A stretch of DNA of 64,000 nt from SG8-4 sp964598225 (GTDB taxonomy: Bacteria > Planctomycetota > Phycisphaerae > Sedimentisphaerales > Anaerobacaceae): NCBI GenBank assembly GCA_964598225.1, contig CAZRBG010000009.1, positions 1 to 64,000 of the forward strand, written 5' to 3'. The notes beneath the pieces are model-generated. The model did no database searches, was not told the origin of the DNA, and saw only the letters and a program-made list of their open reading frames with translations. Positions 51,655 through 60,691 of this stretch are shown here, one piece after another. Both the position numbers and the translations under genes were made by a program. Every line of letters starts with the position of its first letter. Position 1 is the first letter of the stretch.

Positions 51655-52776
51655 ATGAAGATAGTAATAGCCTTAGACTCGTTTAAGGGCAGCATGAGTG
51701 CAAACGAAGCCTGTCAGGTCATAGCAGATGAAGTTGCGGGTGTGTTATCGGACGCTCAGGTTGAATTGAAGCCTATGGCAGACGGCGGAGAGGGCACTGC
51801 AACCGCGATGATCGAAGCAGCTAACGGTCGCTGGATTCCTGTAAATGTTATAGGACCTCTGGCTGAGATGCGAGTTGACGCCGGCTTCGCCTGGTTCGCC
51901 GACGGGACCGCGCTGGTCGAGATGGCTCGCGCCAGCGGGCTCGAACTGCTGGCGGATCATCAACTCAATCCACTGAAGACTACCACTTTCGGCACAGGCG
52001 AGCTGATCGCCGCCGCAGTGGATCAAGGTGCGAACAAGATTCTTCTCGCTGTCGGCGGCAGCGCAACTACGGACGGCGGCATGGGGGCGGCGGCAGCATT
52101 GGAATGGCAGTTTCTGGATAACTCGGGCGAGCCGGTACCATCGACGGGCGCCGGGCTTGACCAAATTGCAACTATCCGCAAGCCCCCGGATTTGAACCTG
52201 CCGCCTGTGGACGTGCTGTGCGATGTGGACAATCCGCTTACCGGCGAGCACGGAGCCGCGAGAGTCTACGGCCCGCAGAAAGGAGCCACGCCGGAGATGG
52301 TCAACCGGCTGGATCGGGGCCTGGCACATCTGGCAAAGTGCGTGCGCGAGCAGCTTGGTAAAGAGATTGAAAACGTTCCCGGTGCCGGAGCGGCAGGGGG
52401 GCTGGCGGCCGGAGCGTTGGCATTCATGGATGCCAACATCGTATCGGGAATCGAAGCCGTAATGCGCCGCAGCAAACTCGCCGAAGAGTTAGAGGACGCC
52501 GACTGGGTCATTACGGGCGAAGGCTCATTCGACAGACAATCGCTTTACGGCAAGGTAGTCTCCGGCGTCCTGAAACTGGCGAGGCGATCGAAAACGCGGG
52601 TAGCAGTACTGGCCGGGCAGATCAAAATCGCCCCGGATGAATGCCGCAAGGCAGGAATCGAAGCAGCCATCGCCTGCAAACCTGACGATATGCCTCTAAG
52701 TGAAGCTCTTGAAAAGGCCCCTGACTTGCTGAAAACAGCCACCACCCGCCTGGTCCGGCAATATATCACTCAGTAA
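51655..52776 (+). CDS. garK: Glycerate 2-kinase
   Basis: 373 residues from the ATG at 51655 (AAGGAG 10 nt upstream; a GTG at 51649 is also in frame). The MKIVIALDSFKGSMSANEA opening, the PMADGGEGTA loop and LLAVGGSATTDGGMGAAAAL are the signature of the GarK/GlxK family, which phosphorylates D-glycerate to 2-phosphoglycerate. C-terminal GAGAAGGLAAGALAFM and WVITGEGSFDRQSLYGK confirm it. It feeds lower glycolysis and fits the hydroxyacid/sugar theme of the window. Confidence 0.93.
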   Translation: MKIVIALDSFKGSMSANEACQVIADEVAGVLSDAQVELKPMADGGEGTATAMIEAANGRWIPVNVIGPLAEMRVDAGFAWFADGTALVEMARASGLELLADHQLNPLKTTTFGTGELIAAAVDQGANKILLAVGGSATTDGGMGAAAALEWQFLDNSGEPVPSTGAGLDQIATIRKPPDLNLPPVDVLCDVDNPLTGEHGAARVYGPQKGATPEMVNRLDRGLAHLAKCVREQLGKEIENVPGAGAAGGLAAGALAFMDANIVSGIEAVMRRSKLAEELEDADWVITGEGSFDRQSLYGKVVSGVLKLARRSKTRVAVLAGQIKIAPDECRKAGIEAAIACKPDDMPLSEALEKAPDLLKTATTRLVRQYITQ

Positions 52777-53014
52777 CCCTGTACACACTCCCCGCCCAGC
52801 CACGCCCGGCGGCAACGTTCGCGAGCAGATGCGATTTCGGGCCGATCTGGTCGGCATACAGACGGCGGTCAGGAGCCGCATCCACACCGTCCTCCACCGT
52901 CACGGGATATTCCACGATTTGAGTGATCTTTTCGGCACCAGGGGCCGCAAGTTTCTGTCCGAACTTTGTCTGAGAAAAAGAAAAAAATGAAAAACGAAAA
53001 CAAAAACAAAACAC
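52766..53014 (-). CDS. Possible small protein or gene remnant
   Basis: An 82-residue frame whose second half (KITQIVEYPVTVED...LLANVAAGRG) has protein-like composition, while its first 15 residues come from an A-rich tract read backwards (Phe/Ser/Cys run). There is no ribosome binding site, and it overlaps the glycerate kinase by 11 bases. I recognise no family; a decayed 3' gene end is the likelier explanation. The rest of the 52777-53087 gap holds nothing recognisable. Confidence 0.25.
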   Translation of the reverse strand: MFCFCFRFSFFSFSQTKFGQKLAAPGAEKITQIVEYPVTVEDGVDAAPDRRLYADQIGPKSHLLANVAAGRGWAGSVYRVTE

Positions 53015-53087
53015 TTGACGCCAGAGAGCCTTTCATGAATAGGGCGGCCGGTTCGCCGGCAAACACGGACGGCAAATAATCATGGAG

Positions 53088-54062
53088 CTACTTAGTCTGT
53101 CCGTGTTTGTGCTGGGCCAGGGCGCCGGCGCCGATTATGCCGGCGTCTTCGCCGAGGGTGGCGAAGCATATCTCGATCTGGTCCTCCTTCTTGATTGTCC
53201 AGATGTGCTTATCGAAGAAATGCTGAATCCGGCTCAGCAGTGCATCTCCTGCGGCGATCATCCCGCCTGCGAAGACGATCCGCTTTGGCTCGGTGCAGTG
53301 CAGCATGTTGATGCAGGTAATCGCAAGTGCCTCGGCGGTGCCGTCGGTGACCTCTTTGGCCGGTTCGTCGCCGGCGGCCAGGTGCTCGTAGACGTCCTTA
53401 CTTGTGATTTTGCCCTTTTCGTCGAGAACCTTCTTTAGACTTGAATCGGCGCCGCCTTCGATGGCTTCAGTGGCCCGTCGGGCGGTAGAATCTGCTGATG
53501 CGTAGGCCTCTGCGCAGCCTTTCTGGCCGCAGTTGCAGTTTCTGCCGTTCGGATAGATAATCATGTGGCCGAGTTCTGCGGCGTTTTCGTCCCAGCCGTG
53601 GACAAGCTCGCCGTCGCTGACGATGCCGCCGCCTATTCCCGTGCCGAGCGTGAAGAAGACCATATTGTCAACGTCCTTGCCGGCCCCTGCGGCAAACTCG
53701 CCCCAGCAGGCGACGTTGGCGTCGTTGTCGAATACGACGGGCGCGCCGAGTCTTTCGTTGAGCATCTTGCAGATCGGCACATTTTTGAATTTCGGCATGT
53801 TTGTGGACCTGATGATGATTCCCTCACTGTATTTGGCCGGGCCGGGCGTGCCGATTCCGATGGCGACTATATCATCCAGCGGAAGACCGGCATCTGCCAG
53901 CAAATCCTTAACCGTCCGGGCCATCTTGTCGATCACGATTTCGGGTCCCATGTCCGCATCGGTGGTCACCGAAGTCTTGCTCAGAAGTTTCAACTCGGCG
54001 TCAAAAAGACCGATCTTGATATTAGTGCCGCCTACGTCGATTCCAACATACGTTTCAGTCAT
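53088..54062 (-). CDS. ROK-family sugar kinase (glucokinase-like)
   Basis: 324 residues. An actin-fold ATP-dependent sugar kinase. ATP motif YVGIDVGGTNIKIGLFD, the VAIGIGTPGP segment, FDNDANVACWGE with the catalytic Asp, FTLGTGIGGGIV, and the zinc-binding CNCGQKGCAE that defines ROK. There is no N-terminal DNA-binding domain, so it is a kinase rather than a repressor. Last gene of a four-gene minus operon, 31 bases after galE. Confidence 0.92.
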   Translation of the reverse strand: MTETYVGIDVGGTNIKIGLFDAELKLLSKTSVTTDADMGPEIVIDKMARTVKDLLADAGLPLDDIVAIGIGTPGPAKYSEGIIIRSTNMPKFKNVPICKMLNERLGAPVVFDNDANVACWGEFAAGAGKDVDNMVFFTLGTGIGGGIVSDGELVHGWDENAAELGHMIIYPNGRNCNCGQKGCAEAYASADSTARRATEAIEGGADSSLKKVLDEKGKITSKDVYEHLAAGDEPAKEVTDGTAEALAITCINMLHCTEPKRIVFAGGMIAAGDALLSRIQHFFDKHIWTIKKEDQIEICFATLGEDAGIIGAGALAQHKHGQTK

Positions 54063-54093
54063 TATATGCTCCCTTGTTATCTATGTAGCCTTG

Positions 54094-55077
54094 TTAATCC
54101 TGATAGCCGTCCTGGTGGTTCGTGTGCCATTTCCACGCGGTTGAGACCATTTTGGTCAGATCGGCCTTTTCGATTTTCCAGCCGAGTGCGTTTCTGGCTT
54201 TTGTTGCATCTGCGGTCAATATCGGCGGATCGCCCGGTCGGCGCTCGGCCTCTACGATCTTGAAGTCCCTGCCCGAGACCTTCCGGACTGTTTCGATCAC
54301 CTCTCGGACCGAATGGCCTCTCTCGTTGCCGAGGTTGCATACAATTTCACGTCTTTCGTTCAGCCTGTCAAGCGCAAGCAGATGGGCCCGGCATAAATCG
54401 TCGATGTGGATATAGTCGCGAATGCAGGTCCCGTCGCGCGTGTCGTAATCGGTGCCGAAGATTTTGATCTCGCTTCGTTTTCCCATCGCGGCCTGGATGG
54501 TCAGCGGGATAAGGTGCGATTCGGGCCTGTGGTCTTCGCCGAGCGTAGCGTTTTGGCCGGCGCCGCAGGCGTTGAAATATCGCAAGGCCGCGTATGACAG
54601 CTTGCCTGCCTGGCTTTGATAGCGGCACATCTGTTCGACGGCGAGCTTTGTCTGGCCGTAAGGATTGATCGGTTCGGTCGGTGAATCTTCCGGGATCGGC
54701 ACAACTTTTGGGTTGCCGTAAACCGCCGCGGTGCTGCTGAAGACGAACTTGCGAACGTCGGCCGCTTCCATCGCCGAGAGGAGATTCTGAGTACAGCAAA
54801 GGTTATTGTGATAATATCGAAGCGGCTCGGCGACCGATTCGCCCACCTCGATAAACGCAGCGAAGTGCATCACGGCCTCGATATTGTTGTCGCCGAGAGT
54901 CGCCGCGAGCAATTCGTAATCAGCAAGATCGCCGCGTACGAACTCTGTCTGTGGAATCGCGGCAAGGTGGCCCTTGCTGAGATTATCGAAAACGACCGGC
55001 TCGTATCCCTCGGCGGCAAGCGAAGCCGTCATGTTGCTGCCGATATATCCGGCTCCGCCGCAAACCAGCACTCTCAT
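54094..55077 (-). CDS. galE: UDP-glucose 4-epimerase
   Basis: 327 residues. It interconverts UDP-glucose and UDP-galactose with bound NAD. Motif GGAGYIGSNM for NAD, the catalytic Tyr and Lys in YGQTK, SSTAAVYG, and RYFNACGA are visible, with the usual RDYIHIDDL downstream. The ATG overlaps the stop of the upstream lipoprotein gene by four bases. Confidence 0.95.
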   Translation of the reverse strand: MRVLVCGGAGYIGSNMTASLAAEGYEPVVFDNLSKGHLAAIPQTEFVRGDLADYELLAATLGDNNIEAVMHFAAFIEVGESVAEPLRYYHNNLCCTQNLLSAMEAADVRKFVFSSTAAVYGNPKVVPIPEDSPTEPINPYGQTKLAVEQMCRYQSQAGKLSYAALRYFNACGAGQNATLGEDHRPESHLIPLTIQAAMGKRSEIKIFGTDYDTRDGTCIRDYIHIDDLCRAHLLALDRLNERREIVCNLGNERGHSVREVIETVRKVSGRDFKIVEAERRPGDPPILTADATKARNALGWKIEKADLTKMVSTAWKWHTNHQDGYQD

Positions 55078-55697
55078 GTCCGGCTCTCCGCTGTTGGGGA
55101 TTCATTGTTCGCCTTGCGCGAGATTCTTTTTCTGATTTGTTTCACTATCTTGGCGGCAAGCTTCACATCTTTCTCCAGATCGATCCACTCGATGTCTTTA
55201 AGCTGTGCGGCATCGAATCTCAACTTTTGCAACGTCGGGGTGCTTCTTGTGTACATTGCATACACCCGTGCGGTGCTGACGACTTCTCGCTCGGGCACAG
55301 ACAGCCTCTGCACTCGAACGTCGCAGTCAATCTCCAGTTGCCCCTGATGGTGGTTCACCTTCAACTCTACGGTTCGCCGGATGGTGTGCAGATTGGCCAG
55401 AAGCGAATTCTCGACGCCTGCGTTGTCGCTGCGCCAGAATTCCAAGAATTGCGCTCCGGGCAGCGGCCTTGTTCTTATATACCCGATAGATACGTCGGCT
55501 TTATCAATATCAAATTGCATATCCGCCAATACATTCTCGGCAATTTCCATTGCTTCGGCAATATTGATATCCGGCACCGGGGCAAGCTCTTTAGCTGCCT
55601 TCTGCCCGGGCTGGCCACACCCGCTCAAGGCAAGCGCAGAAGCGACAAAAGCACAGATGCTTAAGTAACGGCTGGTTTTATCATTTCTTATGAGCAT
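55074..55697 (-). CDS. Lipoprotein of unknown function
   Basis: 207 residues. Lipobox ALALSGC. The domain (about 45-190) has alternating helices and strands (AEMLADMQF-like, then VELKVNHHQGQLEIDCDVRVQRLSV) and a basic C-terminal helix. No family recognised. It lies between the beta-propeller protein and galE with only a 4-base gap on one side and an overlap on the other, so it belongs to the operon. Confidence 0.65.
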   Translation of the reverse strand: MLIRNDKTSRYLSICAFVASALALSGCGQPGQKAAKELAPVPDINIAEAMEIAENVLADMQFDIDKADVSIGYIRTRPLPGAQFLEFWRSDNAGVENSLLANLHTIRRTVELKVNHHQGQLEIDCDVRVQRLSVPEREVVSTARVYAMYTRSTPTLQKLRFDAAQLKDIEWIDLEKDVKLAAKIVKQIRKRISRKANNESPTAESRT

Positions 55698-55701
55698 TCG
55701 G

Positions 55702-56973
55702 TCAGCCTACGATTTCACTTATGTCGATCAGGTACATTTGCCGGCCGTTACCGCCGTGAGGCGAATCGATTACGACGCTCTTGCCGTCCGGACTGAAGCG
55801 CGGGTGCGTATCGCAGCGCCATTCGCCGCGGTATTCCGCCGGCAAATGGAATTTGCCTAAAGAAACGGTCTTGCCGGTCTCTACATTGTAGAGATAAACG
55901 TGCTGGTTTCGCTTCCCGTCGGGATATGTATCGTTGAGAATCCATTTATTGCCGGGCAGGTACGTGCAATGGCCGTTCTTGGTCATGACACCCTTTCCTA
56001 TGACCTCAACTTTATCCGTCTTATCTTTATAAAGATAGAACGCATTCCCATGTGACGGATGCCATGCCCATGCGAGGATATGTTCGGGGTCGCGCCAGAT
56101 GAAATGGGACGTCTTGCCGTAAGGATCGACCACGGCAATACCGCCGCCGTCGGGTCGGGCCGTGAGCATTCTTGTGCCGAAGCTTCGCAGGCCGGGCGCC
56201 CGCCAGCGATGGAGGAAAATGAATCGAGAGCCGTCCGTGTTAAAGAGCAGGTGATTGAAATAATGCTTGGCGTCCTTCGGTTCGCCCGGAATCTTGCCGA
56301 ATTTGGCGATATCCGCCAGCGATATTATCAATTCCCGCCGGCCTGAATCGAGATCGACGCGGAAGATGCCCGAATCGGCCGGCGCCGGATCGTCCGCGTG
56401 CGGATCGGGCAGCCCGGCATAGCCGTAACCGGGCCGCATGTCCTGAACCCGACGAAAATCAGGCGCTGCGGCTGTGCGCCCGTCAGGGCTCAGCGTGTAT
56501 ATCGGATACGGCAGGGTTTTCTTTTCACCGCTGTGGACATTTAAAATATGGCAAACGAAGCGATCGTCCTGCCGGTCGTTCCAGATGATTTCGTTTTTCG
56601 AGCCGGGCCGCCACTGGAGCATGCAGCCCTGCTGCCAGCACCAGGAACGGCTTTCACCCAGTTCAATCCACTTATCGCCGTCCTTCAGATCCACCATCCC
56701 GATTTTGATAACGTCACTTGGCTTCGGGCTTCTATGCTCGAAGTCAACCTCCATGCCGAGTGCGTACCGACATGAAGGATCGAACTGAAGCTTATCGTAG
56801 TAGCCGAACCAATGAAACTTCGGGCCGCGAGTGATCGCCCGGACAGGCGGCAAAGAAGACGATTCCGCAATTGCTGTGTTTTCGAGCAGCGAGCCGACCA
56901 GGCCAGGTAGCGCCATGGCCCCGAGAGTGGTCTGTTGCAGTAACTTACGGCGATCGAGTTCGATAATATCCAT
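55702..56973 (-). CDS. Tat-exported beta-propeller protein
   Basis: 423 residues from the ATG at 56973. A twin-arginine signal, DRRKLLQQTTLGAMALPGLV, marks Tat export. The rest consists of repeated strands of a six- to seven-bladed propeller (FDPSCRYALGM, LQWRPGSKNEIIW, YTLSPDGRTAA, LLFNTDGSRFIF, PRFSPDGKSVV). Similar proteins include oligogalacturonate lyase-like propellers, but I see no diagnostic metal site and do not assign an activity. First gene of the four-gene minus operon with galE and the ROK kinase. Confidence 0.72.
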   Translation of the reverse strand: MDIIELDRRKLLQQTTLGAMALPGLVGSLLENTAIAESSSLPPVRAITRGPKFHWFGYYDKLQFDPSCRYALGMEVDFEHRSPKPSDVIKIGMVDLKDGDKWIELGESRSWCWQQGCMLQWRPGSKNEIIWNDRQDDRFVCHILNVHSGEKKTLPYPIYTLSPDGRTAAAPDFRRVQDMRPGYGYAGLPDPHADDPAPADSGIFRVDLDSGRRELIISLADIAKFGKIPGEPKDAKHYFNHLLFNTDGSRFIFLHRWRAPGLRSFGTRMLTARPDGGGIAVVDPYGKTSHFIWRDPEHILAWAWHPSHGNAFYLYKDKTDKVEVIGKGVMTKNGHCTYLPGNKWILNDTYPDGKRNQHVYLYNVETGKTVSLGKFHLPAEYRGEWRCDTHPRFSPDGKSVVIDSPHGGNGRQMYLIDISEIVG

Positions 56974-57093
56974 GGCGGACAATTCTATTGTTTCGGATAC
57001 TGAATGCAAGAACGAAGTATCAAGTTATTACGCCGTTGATTATGAATCTTCTACTGAGGTATAGAACTCATTGCTAAAGGAGGGGTCCGAATA

Positions 57094-57153
57094 ATGCCGA
57101 TGATGTTAATTGGGTGGTGCACCGTTGTTCGCGCTGCCGATTTTGAAGTTTGA
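57094..57153 (+). CDS. Candidate 19-residue leader peptide before the recombinase gene
   Basis: ATG at 57094 with a very good ribosome binding site, AAAGGAGGGG, 8-10 nt upstream, encodes MPMMLIGWCTVVRAADFEV and stops at 57153, 10 bases before the recombinase ATG. Such short frames often couple translation. It could also be an N-terminal remnant in another frame. Confidence 0.4.
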   Translation: MPMMLIGWCTVVRAADFEV

Positions 57154-57163
57154 GCAGCAGGAA

Positions 57164-58102
57164 ATGCCCTCGACGCAAACACAATCTGTTGGCGAAAAAC
57201 TGCTGACTTTGCCCCTGGGGGGGCAGGTCAAGAGCTTTTTGAATTATCTGACGGTGGAGGCCGGTCTTTCCGAGAACACCATTCTGGCCTATGGGCGCGA
57301 TCTGAAAGGTTTTCTTGGATTCTGCCGATGCCGCGGCGTTACCGACCTTAGGCAAATACAGCCGGTGCTCATTCGGGACTATATGCGCGATCTTACTGAG
57401 AAGTCTAAAAGCGAAGGCTCGATCAAGCGTGCCCTGGTCGCCATTAGGATGTTTTTGCGGTTCGCGAAGATCACCGGTCTCGTGCAGGACGACTTCACCG
57501 GCATACTCGAAGGCCCGAAGCTGTGGCAAAGGCTGCCGACGGTGTGCAGTAAAGAGCAGGTTCTCGAACTGTTGAACGCACCACAGCCTGAGGAGCCGTT
57601 TTATCTTCGCGATAAAGCAATGCTCGAACTGCTCTACGCTGCCGGGATACGCGCCAGCGAGCTGGCTGGGCTTAAAATTTCGGACCTGAATCTCGATATT
57701 GGTTATCTGCGATGTTTAGGCAAGGGAAATAAAGAGCGAATTATTCCGATTGGCAAAGTGGCTATGTCTGCGGCTTTAAAGTACCTGAAAAAGCTCCGGC
57801 CCGCTCTACATAAGCCGTTCAGCGGGGATTTTTTGTTACTTTCGCGAACTGGCCGGCCTTTAAATCGTATTGAAGTATGGAGATCGATCAAGAAGTACGC
57901 AGTTCGAGCAGGGATGCCGAGGAATTTAACCGCGCATACTTTGAGACATTGTTTTGCTACGCACCTACTCGGAGGCGGGGCTGATTTAAGGAGTGTTCAA
58001 GAGATGCTCGGGCACGTGGATATTGCCACTACGCAGATTTATACGCACGTTGACCAAGATAGACTGAGAGAAATTCACAGAAAGTACCATCCGAGGTCAT
58101 AA
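57164..58102 (+). CDS. xerD: Tyrosine recombinase, XerC/XerD type
   Basis: 312 residues from the ATG at 57164. Tyrosine recombinases of this size resolve chromosome dimers at dif. N-terminal core-binding domain (FLNYLTVEAGLSENTILAYGRDLKGF), then the catalytic domain with Arg in AGIRASELAGL, Lys in LGKGNKERIIPI, HTLRHCFATHLL, LGHVDIATTQIYTH with the His and the nucleophile Tyr. All five catalytic residues are present. The only good ribosome binding site upstream (AAAGGAGGGG) belongs to a short frame ending 10 bases before the ATG. An upstream TTG (57110) is in frame but lacks a site. Confidence 0.92.
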   Translation: MPSTQTQSVGEKLLTLPLGGQVKSFLNYLTVEAGLSENTILAYGRDLKGFLGFCRCRGVTDLRQIQPVLIRDYMRDLTEKSKSEGSIKRALVAIRMFLRFAKITGLVQDDFTGILEGPKLWQRLPTVCSKEQVLELLNAPQPEEPFYLRDKAMLELLYAAGIRASELAGLKISDLNLDIGYLRCLGKGNKERIIPIGKVAMSAALKYLKKLRPALHKPFSGDFLLLSRTGRPLNRIEVWRSIKKYAVRAGMPRNLTAHTLRHCFATHLLGGGADLRSVQEMLGHVDIATTQIYTHVDQDRLREIHRKYHPRS

Positions 58103-58115
58103 GTTGGTAGAAGTG

Positions 58116-58142
58116 CGGTGATTTTTTAGCCAAAAATCGCCG
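58116..58142. other. AT-rich hairpin after the recombinase gene
   Basis: CGGTGATTTTT pairs with AAAAATCGCCG (11 positions, one G-U) around a 5-nt loop. It may end the recombinase transcript, but lacks a clean U tail. Confidence 0.35.
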
Positions 58143-58149
58143 AAAATAG

Positions 58150-58178
58150 TTGACTATCGTCGTTTTCAGTATTAATAT
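58150..58178 (+). promoter_or_regulatory. Consensus promoter of the HEAT-repeat gene
   Basis: TTGACT at 58150-58155, a 17-base spacer and TAATAT at 58173-58178. The predicted start near 58185 is 60 nt before the ATG. Confidence 0.65.
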
Positions 58179-58244
58179 GTACGCGACTGAACGGGCAGGG
58201 ACGCTCCATAGACGGAAACATCCAGTCTCTAAAAGGTTGTACTA

Positions 58245-60491
58245 ATGGGCACTAAGCGGCTATATCTCATCGTTTTAATACTGGTGGTGCTATGCCGGTG
58301 GCCATGCCATGCCCGGGAGAATGAGCCTGCAAACGGCAACGAGGCGCCCAAGAAAGAGCAAATTGATCCCCAATTAAAGATCAACCGAGATGCTGTGCTG
58401 GCAGGGGACGTTGAGGCCGCAGGGTTGATGTTGATCGACGGTAATCCCAAGGCAAGGGAGATTTTACTGGATGTACTCAGGCAGGACGAGAATAGTCCAG
58501 CGAGAATGGCTGTCTGTCGAGCGTTGATCCAAGCGCGCGTTGAGAAGAAACAAGTCAGGGACGTCGAGGATTTCATAGAGCCGTTGCTGGAAGTATTTGA
58601 AACGCAGGCTGCTCAGGAAGCACAATGGGCCGCCGAGGCCGCACTTATCCTTGACTACGATCAGATACAGGAGCAGCTGGAGAAGTTCGTAACTGACAGC
58701 TCCAAGCTGGGCAGAGCAAGAATCAACGCTATACATGCACTTAAGCTATATCTGGATAAGAGGGCAACGATCAAGCTCATAGAACTCCTCGACGATCCGA
58801 ACAAGCGTGTATCTACAGAGGCGCGAACCGCTTTGGATTCGCTCGGTATATCCCCCGGCGACAGCAAGCCCGCGCAAGAGGCGGCCATCGAGCAGATAAA
58901 GAACCAGGAGGCCGAGGTATTTCTTGGCAATAGCATAAACAGGCTGGAAGCGGCGATACGTAATTTGACGGCCGAAATTGATTCATGGCGTCAATCGCAT
59001 CTGGGGTTGCTTGCGAGCACCTACAAAATGTTACCTGACGATGCTTCGAAAGGTAAATTCCTGGCCGAGCATCTGTCCAGCTCGAAACCTTCTGTCAAAT
59101 TATGGGCGTTGGCAGAAGCATTTCAGTGGTGGAAAGGGACTAATCCGAACTTTCCGCAGAAGCAATTCGAGCCCATTCTGATCGGCCTGATTTCGGACCC
59201 TCACAGAAGCGTCCGGCTCAGAACGGCCCAGGTGCTGGCTATGATGGTGGAGCTGAACTCGGCCAGGCCTTTGCTTGCCCAACTTGAAGTGGAGAACGAC
59301 GAGCAGGTTAAGACAAGGCTTTTTGAAGCCCTGGGTTGGGCTTGTTCTTCGGCAATTTCATCCAGTGAGCCCGACAAGCTTTCTTCTGAGATAAAGGAAA
59401 TACGAACGCACACGCTCAAGTGGGCCGAAAAGTTCTTGTTCGACAAAGACAACACCGAGAACGCACAATTCGGCGCACGAGTAATAGAGAAGCTTCTCAG
59501 GCGTGATGGGCTGGAGGAAGCTGAGGAGAAGGTGTATCTGGATCGACTTTTGGACAGATACAAGCAGCTCAAAGACAATCCCGGCAGTGCCTTGCGGGTG
59601 GAGCTGCTCGGAGCGATGGCCGGACTGTGCACACAAAACAGCGCCTGCAGGGAAAGGGCGGTCAAGCGATATAAGCCCCTGTTTATTGAAGCTCTGCAAG
59701 AAGGATCGGATTCCGCCAGGGAAGTGGCGGTTGACGGCCTTGCCAATATTGATAAGGCCGAAGCCCTGTCGATTCTTCGAGACGGTTTCGTCAATGATCC
59801 CAGCCTGGCGGTGAGAAAGAAGATCATTGCATTGGCGGGTGTAGAGCGGGATTTGGATTGGCTGGTTGAAAAAATAGGGGTCAATTCCGAAAGTGAGCCG
59901 GCTTGGGGGGCAATGATGGGTATATTCGACCGTTCGGGCGCCGGTACCCTGAGTAAGTGGGTAGATCGACTCACCGCTGAGACGAGCAAGGTCAAGTTGT
60001 CGAACGAGCAGACAATTGCATTTCTCAAGGTAGCAGAGTCGAAAGCGGAGAAAGAGAAGAAAGCTCAGATGCTAAGACAGGTCAGAGAGAAGCTTGCTGC
60101 GGCATATATCGGAATGTCCCAATTCGATAAGGCGGCCGAATGCTGGGAGAGACTTCAGGCGTCGGCAAAGACAGACGAGCAGAAGTACGCCGCGTTAGCC
60201 AGGCGGCTGGACATATACCTGACCTGGCCCAAGCCGGACCTTGCCGCCGCACTTCTGGCCGAAGCGCTGGAGAAAAAGGACCTGGACGGGACCGGGGCCT
60301 TGTTGAAATCGCTCGACGAACATCTGGACAAACCGACAAACGGGTTGGATCCCAAGGATGTTGTAGCCAAGTTGGAGGCTATAAAGCCTCCCCAGGAAAG
60401 ACCCAAGTGGAGTCAGTGGCTGAAGGAGCAGCGTTCCCGCCTTAGCAAAGAGGACACGCCTGCTGAAAATCCCAAATCACCGACGGGTTAG
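58245..60491 (+). CDS. Exported HEAT-repeat protein
   Basis: 748 residues. A signal peptide (about 1-23) then a long series of HEAT-like helical pairs, for example NPKAREILLDVLRQDENSPARMAVCRALIQAR, LGRARINAIHALKLYLD, HRSVRLRTAQVLAMM, SAREVAVDGLANIDKAEALSILRDGF. The C-terminal part (about 620-715) resembles TPR helices (MSQFDKAAECWERLQ). Likely a scaffold on the outer side of the cytoplasmic membrane. AAGG lies 9 nt before the ATG, and a consensus promoter precedes it, so it is monocistronic. Confidence 0.82.
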   Translation: MGTKRLYLIVLILVVLCRWPCHARENEPANGNEAPKKEQIDPQLKINRDAVLAGDVEAAGLMLIDGNPKAREILLDVLRQDENSPARMAVCRALIQARVEKKQVRDVEDFIEPLLEVFETQAAQEAQWAAEAALILDYDQIQEQLEKFVTDSSKLGRARINAIHALKLYLDKRATIKLIELLDDPNKRVSTEARTALDSLGISPGDSKPAQEAAIEQIKNQEAEVFLGNSINRLEAAIRNLTAEIDSWRQSHLGLLASTYKMLPDDASKGKFLAEHLSSSKPSVKLWALAEAFQWWKGTNPNFPQKQFEPILIGLISDPHRSVRLRTAQVLAMMVELNSARPLLAQLEVENDEQVKTRLFEALGWACSSAISSSEPDKLSSEIKEIRTHTLKWAEKFLFDKDNTENAQFGARVIEKLLRRDGLEEAEEKVYLDRLLDRYKQLKDNPGSALRVELLGAMAGLCTQNSACRERAVKRYKPLFIEALQEGSDSAREVAVDGLANIDKAEALSILRDGFVNDPSLAVRKKIIALAGVERDLDWLVEKIGVNSESEPAWGAMMGIFDRSGAGTLSKWVDRLTAETSKVKLSNEQTIAFLKVAESKAEKEKKAQMLRQVREKLAAAYIGMSQFDKAAECWERLQASAKTDEQKYAALARRLDIYLTWPKPDLAAALLAEALEKKDLDGTGALLKSLDEHLDKPTNGLDPKDVVAKLEAIKPPQERPKWSQWLKEQRSRLSKEDTPAENPKSPTG

Positions 60492-60630
60492 ATACCATAA
60501 ATCCACTCTAACATGCTTGGCCTTGGTCAGATGTTTGCGTTTGAAGCGACCGGCGTTTTTTTCGGTGTCAAATTTTGCTTTGCGAAAGATCAAGATTCGC
60601 TGTCCTGGCTGATTTATACGGATTCGGTTG

Positions 60631-60660
60631 TTGACCGGTCTCGGTACCGGCGCTTATAAT
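60631..60660 (+). promoter_or_regulatory. Promoter of the CE15-like esterase gene
   Basis: TTGACC at 60631-60636 and TATAAT at 60655-60660 with an 18-base spacer. Predicted start about 60667, 25 nt before the ATG. Confidence 0.6.
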
Positions 60661-60691
60661 CGGGCCATTCGCTAAACCTGGAGGTTCTCTT

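Noticed and set aside
57164..58102. Integrase of a mobile element
   Set aside because: Size and motifs fit the housekeeping Xer family, and no attachment sites, excisionase or cargo are nearby.
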